NCBI GenBank assembly: GCA_900313765.1
Contig: OMSN01000020.1
Coordinates: 1-13,178, forward strand
Source of the DNA: an uncultured Eubacteriales bacterium
Lineage (GTDB): Bacteria; Bacillota; Clostridia; Lachnospirales; Lachnospiraceae
Length of the DNA stretch: 13,178 bases
Direction: 5' to 3'
In this document: one piece after another, positions 7,758 through 13,178 of the stretch
Layout: every line of letters begins with the position of its first letter
Numbering within the stretch: the stretch's first letter is position 1
The notes under the pieces: model-generated
The model's input: only the letters and a program-made list of their open reading frames with translations
The model's database searches: none
What the model was told of the DNA's origin: nothing
Made by a program: the position numbers and the translations under genes

Positions 7758-7790
7758 GCCCGCCTGCATGGCATATGCCAGCAGGCGGGC
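7758..7790 (-). promoter_or_regulatory. Strong GC-rich hairpin in the pepT leader
   Basis: A perfect 10-base stem (GCCCGCCTGC at 7758-7767 with GCAGGCGGGC at 7781-7790) encloses a 13-base loop that itself contains the palindrome TGGCATATGCCA. It ends 30 bases before the preferred pepT start. No T-run follows on either strand, so it is not a standard terminator. It may stabilise or shield the pepT message; function is not established. Confidence 0.5.
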
Positions 7791-7829
7791 GGCATAACGG
7801 ACCCAAGTCCATCCTGTTATTCTTACTCC

Positions 7830-7882
7830 GACAAACACCCCCGTAGTGGACCTGTAGAGCGTCCGCGAAGGGGGTGTCTGTC
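7830..7882 (-). terminator. Long hairpin after glgD, terminator candidate without clear U-tract
   Basis: The arms 7830-7842 and 7870-7882 pair over 13 bases; the only imperfection is a G-U pair on the minus strand. A short inner stem (GGAC/GTCC) lies in the 27-base loop. It begins 50 bases after the glgD stop, where an operon end would be expected, but the following minus-strand bases (CGGAGTAAG) are not T-rich. It could be an attenuator or an RNA-stability element instead. Confidence 0.4.
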
Positions 7883-7932
7883 TGTTATACATTGATCAGT
7901 TCATGACATTTCACTTATTGTCAGGCACTCTG

Positions 7933-9057
7933 TCACAGTTTATCTGCCCTGTGGACATATCCGGGCTTCTCCGGAGTTGCGATCAGTTCCTTGGTCTTCG
8001 TGATCTTCGCATATTTGTCGACGATCTGATTCTCCAGGACAACGTCCGGACCGATCACCGCGTGGTCAAGGACGATACTGTTCTTTACGACTGCGCCTTT
8101 GCCGATCTGGACTGCACGTCCGAGGATCGAATTCTGCACGCATCCTTCCACGTGGCATCCGTTCGCGACCATGGAGCCCTTCACATCCGCTCCCTCATAG
8201 ATCCGTGCCGGGTTCGAGTCTGTCGTCCTGGTGTGGATCCACCAGTCTTCAGTGAACAGGTCTCTCATCTGCTTCGGATCCAGCAGTGACATGTTGGCTT
8301 CATAGTAGGACTGAAGATCATCGATGGACGCGAAGAAACCTTTATGCTGCGCGCCGCGGATCTGATACTCTTCTGTCTTGATGATCACCGAGAGCATCTG
8401 TGCCAGTGAGTAGGTGGAGGAATAAGCCGCTGTACGCTCTACCAGATTGATGAACAGTTCCTTCTTCATTACATAAGTGTCCATGAAGACGCACTGATTC
8501 TGGCGGTTGCCGCGGTTGACTTCCAGGGATGTCACCATCTGGTCCTGATCCATCGTGATGACACGGCAGTTCAGGAAATGATCACGCGCATTGTTCACTC
8601 TGTGATACAGCATCGTGATATCCGCACCGGACAGCACATGCTCATTCAGAAGAGCTTCGAAGTCCTGCCTGTAGACCATATAGCACGGAGCAATGATCAC
8701 ATATTCCTGCGGAATTGCCTTGATATCTACCAGATTATCCAGATAATCGGAGACATCCGTATTGTAGACTTCATTCTCCATGTGGTGGTTGCAGTAGAAC
8801 AGCTGCAGACGGTCCCTCTTGGAGTTCAGGTTGTAGCTGCGGCCTGTGCCGAGATGATCGGTAAGCGCCTTCGGATGCTTATTCAGGTAAACCTGAATAT
8901 TCTTGATTCCGCTGTTGGAGAAGTTGGAAACCGGGAAGTCGATAACACGGAACTTACCTGCGAATGTAAATGCACCTGCCGGACGATATTCCTGAAGCCC
9001 GTGGACATTCACGCGCCGCGGTGTAGATGTTACGATACCGAATGCTTTCGCTGCCAT
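7933..9057 (-). CDS. glgD: GlgD, non-catalytic/regulatory glucose-1-phosphate adenylyltransferase subunit
   Basis: GlgD pairs with GlgC to form ADP-glucose pyrophosphorylase in Firmicutes. This 374-residue protein keeps the nucleotidyltransferase scaffold (FRVIDFPVSNFSNSGI near 36-51, similar to GlgC's [16 protein letters not shown]) and a C-terminal left-handed beta-helix (VKGSMVANGCHVEGCV onward). It lacks the glycine-rich GGRGSRL nucleotide loop at its start and the SGDH motif, where it has APCY. These losses are typical of GlgD and suggest a modulatory role. The start ATG is one base after the glgC stop, and its ribosome site (GGGGGTGGAG) lies inside the glgC end, so translation is very likely coupled. 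It is the last gene of the glg pair. Confidence 0.93.
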   Translation of the reverse strand: MAAKAFGIVTSTPRRVNVHGLQEYRPAGAFTFAGKFRVIDFPVSNFSNSGIKNIQVYLNKHPKALTDHLGTGRSYNLNSKRDRLQLFYCNHHMENEVYNTDVSDYLDNLVDIKAIPQEYVIIAPCYMVYRQDFEALLNEHVLSGADITMLYHRVNNARDHFLNCRVITMDQDQMVTSLEVNRGNRQNQCVFMDTYVMKKELFINLVERTAAYSSTYSLAQMLSVIIKTEEYQIRGAQHKGFFASIDDLQSYYEANMSLLDPKQMRDLFTEDWWIHTRTTDSNPARIYEGADVKGSMVANGCHVEGCVQNSILGRAVQIGKGAVVKNSIVLDHAVIGPDVVLENQIVDKYAKITKTKELIATPEKPGYVHRADKL

Positions 9058-9058
9058 G

Positions 9059-10198
9059 TCACTCCACCCCCTTTACATTCTTTGATACAAGAAGAATCTC
9101 TTCGCTGTCCGCGGAACCTACCACGGCTCCCTTGCCGATCTTCACGCCGCTCGCGATGATCGCTCTTGTTACAGTCGCGCCTTCTTCGATCTTTGTATCC
9201 GGCATCAGGACGGAATCCTCAACCGTCGCGCCTTCCAGGATGATGGATCCGGTGGAAAGGACACTGTTCTTCGCCTTACCCATGATGACGGCACCCTGGG
9301 TTACATAGATACGGTCGATCTCTGCGTCCGGGCCGATGTATGCCGGCAGAGCCGAAGAATCTTCCGAATAGATTCTCCAGGAGGAATCACTCAGATCCAG
9401 CTCGTTCTTCTTGTCCAGGAGGTCCATATTCGCTTCCCACAGCGAATCAATGGTTCCTACATCTTTCCAGTAACCCTCAAAGCGGTAAGCGATGAGTTTC
9501 TTGTTCTCAGCAAGCATGGTCGGGATAATATTCTTGCCGAAGTCATGATCGGAATCCGGATTCTTCATGTCAGCGATCAGCAGCTTGCGCAGATCCTTCC
9601 AGGTAAAGATATAGATTCCCATGGATGCCAGGTTGCTCTTGGGATTCGCCGGCTTCTCCTCGAATTCGACGATATCGCCATCCTCATTGGTATTCATGAT
9701 ACCGAAACGGCTTGCTTCCTTCATCGGGACCGGGCGGACCGCGATGGTGGCGTTTGCACCCTGCTCCTTGTGAGCCTGGAGCATCTTATCATAGTTCATC
9801 TTGTAGATATGATCTCCGGAGAGAACCAGAAGATATTCCGGATTATACTGATCGATGAAATCAATATTCTGGGAGATCGCATCTGCTGTGCCGCGGTAGA
9901 CATCAAGACCGGAATCAGCTTTCTCTCTGGGAGTAAGTACAAACACACCCGAGTCATCCGAGTCAAGTCCCCAGCGTGATCCGGCTGCCACATAACTGTT
10001 GAGCAGAACGGACTCATACTGTGTCAGAACACCGACAATGTCGATACCGCTGTTTGCGCAATTGCTGAGCGGAAAATCTACGATACGGTACTTCCCGCCA
10101 TAAGATACTGCCGGCTTCGCCACCTTGTCAGTGAGCGCGTGAAGCCTGCTCCCACGTCCTCCTGCAAGGATCATGGCAAGCATTCCACCTTGTTTCAT
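9059..10198 (-). CDS. glgC: GlgC, glucose-1-phosphate adenylyltransferase (ADP-glucose pyrophosphorylase)
   Basis: GlgC makes ADP-glucose from glucose-1-phosphate and ATP, the committing step of bacterial glycogen synthesis, in the cytoplasm. The 379-residue length matches Firmicute enzymes. Visible motifs are the nucleotide loop GGRGSRL (13-19), KPAV (28-31), YRGTADAI (101-108), SGDHIY (127-132) with the metal-binding aspartate, and FEEKP (179-183). The C-terminal third is a beta-helix ([16 protein letters not shown] and similar hexapeptide repeats) that carries the regulatory interface. The start has a clear GGAGGAAC site, and a promoter lies 71 bases upstream. glgD follows after one base. 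No glgA, glgB or glgP is in the window, so the rest of the pathway must lie elsewhere. Confidence 0.96.
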   Translation of the reverse strand: MKQGGMLAMILAGGRGSRLHALTDKVAKPAVSYGGKYRIVDFPLSNCANSGIDIVGVLTQYESVLLNSYVAAGSRWGLDSDDSGVFVLTPREKADSGLDVYRGTADAISQNIDFIDQYNPEYLLVLSGDHIYKMNYDKMLQAHKEQGANATIAVRPVPMKEASRFGIMNTNEDGDIVEFEEKPANPKSNLASMGIYIFTWKDLRKLLIADMKNPDSDHDFGKNIIPTMLAENKKLIAYRFEGYWKDVGTIDSLWEANMDLLDKKNELDLSDSSWRIYSEDSSALPAYIGPDAEIDRIYVTQGAVIMGKAKNSVLSTGSIILEGATVEDSVLMPDTKIEEGATVTRAIIASGVKIGKGAVVGSADSEEILLVSKNVKGVE

Positions 10199-10268
10199 GA
10201 TAAGAGTTCCTCCATCTGTTTATATTCCTGGTCTTCGAGTTGCATGTCTTGATTAAACATCCGCTTAT

Positions 10269-10296
10269 ATTATACGGCTAATCTGAGATTTGTCAC
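10269..10296 (-). promoter_or_regulatory. Sigma-A-type promoter of glgC-glgD
   Basis: On the minus strand, GTGACA (10296-10291), a 16-base spacer and a perfect TATAAT (10274-10269) precede the glgC start by 71 bases. The upstream gene ends with a strong terminator at 10357-10395, so glgCD appears to be its own transcription unit. The leader between 10268 and 10199 shows no obvious riboswitch fold. Confidence 0.65.
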
Positions 10297-10356
10297 TAGA
10301 AACTTTATATATTAAAACCTGACCTGACATCATCATTTGCTCCCGAATACCGGTTA

Positions 10357-10395
10357 CAAAAAACACGGGAGACCGCCGCGAAGGGGATCTCCCGT
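10357..10395 (-). terminator. Rho-independent terminator after the EEP-family gene
   Basis: On the minus strand ACGGGAGATC (10395-10386) pairs with GGTCTCCCGT (10374-10365), with one G-T pair, and is followed by GTTTTTTG. It lies 42 bases past the stop at 10437. This is the best terminator in the window and separates the upstream genes from glgCD. Confidence 0.85.
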
Positions 10396-10436
10396 AAACA
10401 TAAAAACGTATAAATGAGTCAATACCAGTGTACAGA

Positions 10437-11534
10437 TCAGCCAGCCATCTCCACTTCAAGAAGGACCGGATTGTGGTCGGTGCTGACGAATCCTTCATCC
10501 AGCGTCTCCAGGCGCTTTACTTCCAGGTTGGAGGAAACAATGAATCCGTCGATCACATAGTACTGGAAGTTTTCTTTGTCAGCCCCCTCATAAGGCTGGT
10601 CCAGAGAACGGCAGGTGGGTACATTGCTGTCCATCAGGAAACTGAGATCGCTGCTGAATTCATTTACATCAATCTCCCCTGCCTGCCACTTTCCTTCCTG
10701 AGCGGGATACTTCGCGATATCAGTGTCGGAGAATACCTGATTGAAGTCTCCTCCGGCAATCACATAATTCCCCTTTCCGGCTTCGCTTTCCAGCAGTTCC
10801 CGCAGCTGTTTTGTCTGGGCGATCTTGCCTTCCCCGCTGTCATAGGCTTCCAGATGTAGATTCACCAGGACCAGTTCTTTGGAGTCTGGTGCCGGTATCC
10901 TGGAGATCAGTACACATCTCTTCAGGTTCGCGACACGGATCGGCCAGGAGAACGGGCAGGGCAGCGCCTCCCGCAGGACTTGTGTCTGATGCCAGGAAGA
11001 AAGTGTCACAATGCCGCTGTTCACAGTCCCGATGGGCGGGATCGGATAGGGGATAAACGGTACTTTGAAGTTGTACGCAAAGGCAGACTCCATACCGGAG
11101 AACGCGTCCGAGAACAGCTGCACCTCGTTCGTATGGTGGGAACGCATGGAATTCAGGTCGACTTCCTGCAGGAACAGGATATCCGGATCCTCACGTTCGA
11201 TCACATCCAGCATGGAAGATACATTTTCCTGAACCCTGTCCTTCGTGGCAGTATTGACGCCTGAACCTCCGTCCATGAAAAAGTCCGCATTGTCTCCGAG
11301 TGCTCCGTATCCGACATTCCATGTCATGATACGCAGCGGACCGGATCCTGTAAGCACACTGTCATTCTCATGCATCACCGGCACTGTCTCCTGCTCTCCT
11401 GCCTTCGGATAATACTCCGTTGCGGTCAGATAGCCTATCAGAGCAGCGGCCGCGGCAACGACAATAAGAAGGATTAACAGAATCGTCTTCAATATGGTTC
11501 CGGCAAGTGATCTCTTTTTCACCTGTGTATTCAT
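10437..11534 (-). CDS. Membrane-anchored endonuclease/exonuclease/phosphatase (EEP) fold protein
   Basis: The protein belongs to the Mg-dependent EEP superfamily, which includes DNase I, sphingomyelinases and inositol phosphatases. From ATG 11534 it has 365 residues. A short basic tail (KKR) precedes one hydrophobic segment (about 13-35), so the catalytic domain should face outside the membrane. Active-site landmarks are in order: MTWNVGYG (N73), LFLQEVD (E124), NLHLEA (H227), GGDFNQ (D263, N265) and STDHNPV (D353, H354). The substrate cannot be told from sequence; it could be a phosphodiester in lipid, nucleic acid or sugar phosphate. The frame opens at 11633, but the extra 33 residues precede the hydrophobic anchor, whereas ATG 11534 follows a GGAGGGAGG site. 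It lies 134 bases after fakA and ends with a strong terminator. Confidence 0.88.
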   Translation of the reverse strand: MNTQVKKRSLAGTILKTILLILLIVVAAAAALIGYLTATEYYPKAGEQETVPVMHENDSVLTGSGPLRIMTWNVGYGALGDNADFFMDGGSGVNTATKDRVQENVSSMLDVIEREDPDILFLQEVDLNSMRSHHTNEVQLFSDAFSGMESAFAYNFKVPFIPYPIPPIGTVNSGIVTLSSWHQTQVLREALPCPFSWPIRVANLKRCVLISRIPAPDSKELVLVNLHLEAYDSGEGKIAQTKQLRELLESEAGKGNYVIAGGDFNQVFSDTDIAKYPAQEGKWQAGEIDVNEFSSDLSFLMDSNVPTCRSLDQPYEGADKENFQYYVIDGFIVSSNLEVKRLETLDEGFVSTDHNPVLLEVEMAG

Positions 11535-11612
11535 AATGCAGTTCCTCCCTCCACTCTCTTTCAGATCAGACATCCATACAGAGCACCGGTCTGTCCGCTC
11601 ATATGCAAGAAT

Positions 11613-11631
11613 GCCCCGGCGATGCCGGAGC
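11613..11631 (-). terminator. Hairpin between fakA and the EEP gene, possible weak terminator
   Basis: On the minus strand GCTCCGGC (11631-11624) and GCCGGGGC (11620-11613) pair over 8 bases around a 3-base loop, followed by ATTCTTGC, a poor U-tract. It starts 38 bases past the fakA stop. A duplicated CTGCAG (11649-11654, 11660-11665) lies just before it. It may only partly stop transcription into the EEP gene, for which I found no convincing promoter. Confidence 0.4.
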
Positions 11632-11668
11632 AATCCTGTCTCTTTATCCTGCAGCTGTCCTGCAGAGA

Positions 11669-13178
11669 TTATTCCACTGATATGATGTAATAATAGATCG
11701 GCTGTCCGCCCGGAGCAACCTCCACCTCGCAGTCCGGGAACTGCTCACGGATCTTCTCTCCGAGAGCTTCCGCATCCTCTTCTTTCGTCTCCATTCCAAA
11801 GTAGACCGAGATCAGTTCCGACTCTTCATCCACCATGTTGGCAAGGGAATCAAGGGCAGTTTCATCGATCTCTTTTCCGACAGCGAGGATACCGCTGTCA
11901 CCGACGCCCATGATATCTCCCTCGTGGATCGTCTGCTCATCGATCTTTGTATCGCGCACCGCATAGGTCAGCTCGACTGTCTTCACACAGCCGATCTCTT
12001 CACGCATCAGTTCCTCATTCTCCTCCACCGACTTCTCCGGCAGATAATTGAGGAGCGCCGTGATCCCCTGCGGGATCGTCTTCGAAGGCACAACGATGAT
12101 CTTCTTGCCTTCTACCAGTTTCTGTGCCTGCTGTGCAGCGAGGATGATATTCTTATTGTTCGGGAAAATGAACACAGTATCGGCGTTCACCTTATCGATC
12201 GCGGTAATGATATCCTGCGTGGAAGGATTCATGGTCTGTCCGCCCTCGATCAGGCAGTCTGCCCCGAGTTCACGGAATATGTCGCCCAGCCCTTCACCTA
12301 TGGAGACTGCGATAAAGCCGACATCCTTGTGCGGCATCTCAGCTTCCTGCTCACTCTCGGGATCTGCCTTCGGATCAGCCTTGGCCTCTTCCAGTTCGTT
12401 CTCCTCGAATATATGAAGCGGATACTGAGGACGCTCAACATTGTTGATCACATGGATCCTGGAGAGATATCCATACTTCAGAGCTTCCGAGAGGATCACG
12501 CCGGGATCGTCGGAGTTGATATGAACCTTCAGGCCTTCCTCACAGCGCTCCGCAGCTACATCCGCACCCTGCTCCTCCAGGAAAGAGACAAAGTTCAGTC
12601 TCTCTTCCACAGAGATATGCTCTTTATTTTTCAGGATGAATTCCGTGCGGTAGCCGAACTTCTTGACCAGTTCCAGCTCTTCTTCTTCATCCTCTTCTTC
12701 AATACCCAGGAATCCGTTGTAGCAGCCCTTCATGATCTGGACCAGTCCCTGTCCGCCGGAATCCACTACCCCGGCCTCTTTAAGGACAGGAAGCATCTCC
12801 GGAGTCAGATCCAGAACTCTCTGCATCTCATCGATGACTGCCTTCAGCAGATCTTCTATCTCAATATCAGGATGGTTGCCCACCAGTTCTTCCGCCTTGT
12901 CCGCACCGGCTTTTGCAACCGTCAGGATCGTACCTTCCTTGGGCTTCATGACAGCCTTGTAGGCAGTTTCCACCGCTTTGCGGAAAGCCTTCGCCGTATT
13001 CTGCGGATTGATCGCCGGTTCATTTCTCCAGGTCTTGCTGCAGCCTCTGAAGAGCTGTGACAGGATAACGCCGGAGTTACCTCTGGCACCGCGCAGCGAA
13101 CCGGAGGAGATTGCCTTGCTGACAGACTCCATCGTAAGCGGATCCAGTTTCTTCACTTCATCTGCCGCCGAAGAGATC
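11669..13178 (-). CDS. fakA: Fatty acid kinase FakA / YloV-type DAK2-DegV-like protein, 5' end beyond window
   Basis: FakA phosphorylates fatty acids that are held by a FakB (DegV-family) partner, feeding exogenous fatty acids into phospholipid synthesis. About 502 residues are visible; the frame is open to the right edge, so the N-terminus of roughly 50-60 residues, including the Asp-rich PDGDTGTN-type ATP-Mg site, is missing. Seen are the rest of the DhaL-like kinase domain (GSLRGARGNSGVILSQLFRG, then KEAGVVDSGGQG), a middle domain, an acidic linker (KADPKADPESEQEAE) and the C-terminal domain (IAVSIGEGLGDIFRELG, EGGQTMNPSTQDI, FPNNKNI). The GTG at 13156 is not the start, since family sequence continues upstream of it. 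In Bacillus subtilis the orthologue yloV lies a few genes before recG; here it is farther upstream on the same strand. No FakB gene is in the window. Confidence 0.92.
   Translation of the reverse strand, partial: ISSAADEVKKLDPLTMESVSKAISSGSLRGARGNSGVILSQLFRGCSKTWRNEPAINPQNTAKAFRKAVETAYKAVMKPKEGTILTVAKAGADKAEELVGNHPDIEIEDLLKAVIDEMQRVLDLTPEMLPVLKEAGVVDSGGQGLVQIMKGCYNGFLGIEEEDEEEELELVKKFGYRTEFILKNKEHISVEERLNFVSFLEEQGADVAAERCEEGLKVHINSDDPGVILSEALKYGYLSRIHVINNVERPQYPLHIFEENELEEAKADPKADPESEQEAEMPHKDVGFIAVSIGEGLGDIFRELGADCLIEGGQTMNPSTQDIITAIDKVNADTVFIFPNNKNIILAAQQAQKLVEGKKIIVVPSKTIPQGITALLNYLPEKSVEENEELMREEIGCVKTVELTYAVRDTKIDEQTIHEGDIMGVGDSGILAVGKEIDETALDSLANMVDEESELISVYFGMETKEEDAEALGEKIREQFPDCEVEVAPGGQPIYYYIISVE

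Noticed and set aside
7729..7812. Longer ATG 7812 start for pepT
   Set aside because: The added residues are encoded by the hairpin spacer and do not resemble PepT; starting at 7728 puts H78 and D80 at the classical positions.
7830..7882. Riboswitch in the glgD-pepT spacer
   Set aside because: The fold is one long stem with a short inner stem; I could not match it to any aptamer consensus I know, so I kept it as a terminator or structural candidate.
11924..13060. Long plus-strand frame of 378 residues antisense to fakA
   Set aside because: It covers conserved fakA sequence, has no recognisable domain or ribosome site, and is the kind of shadow frame common opposite codon-biased genes.

Overview
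All nine coding regions lie on the minus strand, so the genes read from high to low coordinates. From 721 to 13178 the DNA has balanced base composition and tightly packed genes with strong AGGAGG-type ribosome sites. The gene content (paired glgC/glgD, a FakA/YloV-type kinase, a Lys/Ala-rich DUF6465-like protein, an M3 oligoendopeptidase, peptidase T) points to a Gram-positive Clostridia genome, most likely Lachnospiraceae or a close relative. That placement is an inference from family resemblance; no marker gene settles it.

In transcription order: a 5'-truncated fatty-acid-kinase gene (fakA, 13178-11669); a membrane-anchored endonuclease/exonuclease/phosphatase-fold protein (11534-10437) with a clear terminator behind it; a glgC-glgD pair for ADP-glucose synthesis (10198-7933) with its own promoter; a structured 204-base spacer; peptidase T (7728-6445), an M3 oligoendopeptidase (6366-4693) and recG (4684-2600), which look co-transcribed; a DUF6465-like repetitive protein (2408-1872) with its own promoter and terminator; and a branched-chain-amino-acid-type ABC substrate-binding protein starting at 1575 with a good promoter. 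The genes are mainly housekeeping: lipid precursor phosphorylation, glycogen precursor synthesis, peptide recycling and fork repair. They do not form one pathway.

The oddity is at the left end. At about 712-735 the sequence changes abruptly from ordinary Clostridia-like DNA to very AT-rich DNA (1-60 is about 22% GC, 61-120 about 35%, 781-840 about 50%). The substrate-binding-protein frame runs through this point without a stop and continues to base 1 as Cna_B-type surface-adhesin repeats. The binding protein is cut off before its C-terminal part, and the adhesin enters in the middle of a repeat. I read this as most likely a chimeric join between two genomes at the contig end, made through a short shared stretch, but the in-frame, same-strand fusion means it should be tested against reads.

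Apart from that junction I see no mobile element, CRISPR array, tRNA, rRNA or recognisable riboswitch. Smaller points are two strong hairpins without U-tracts between glgD and pepT, a peptidase T with an insertion of about 20 residues, an extracytoplasmic EEP-fold protein, and the separation of fakA from recG by four genes.
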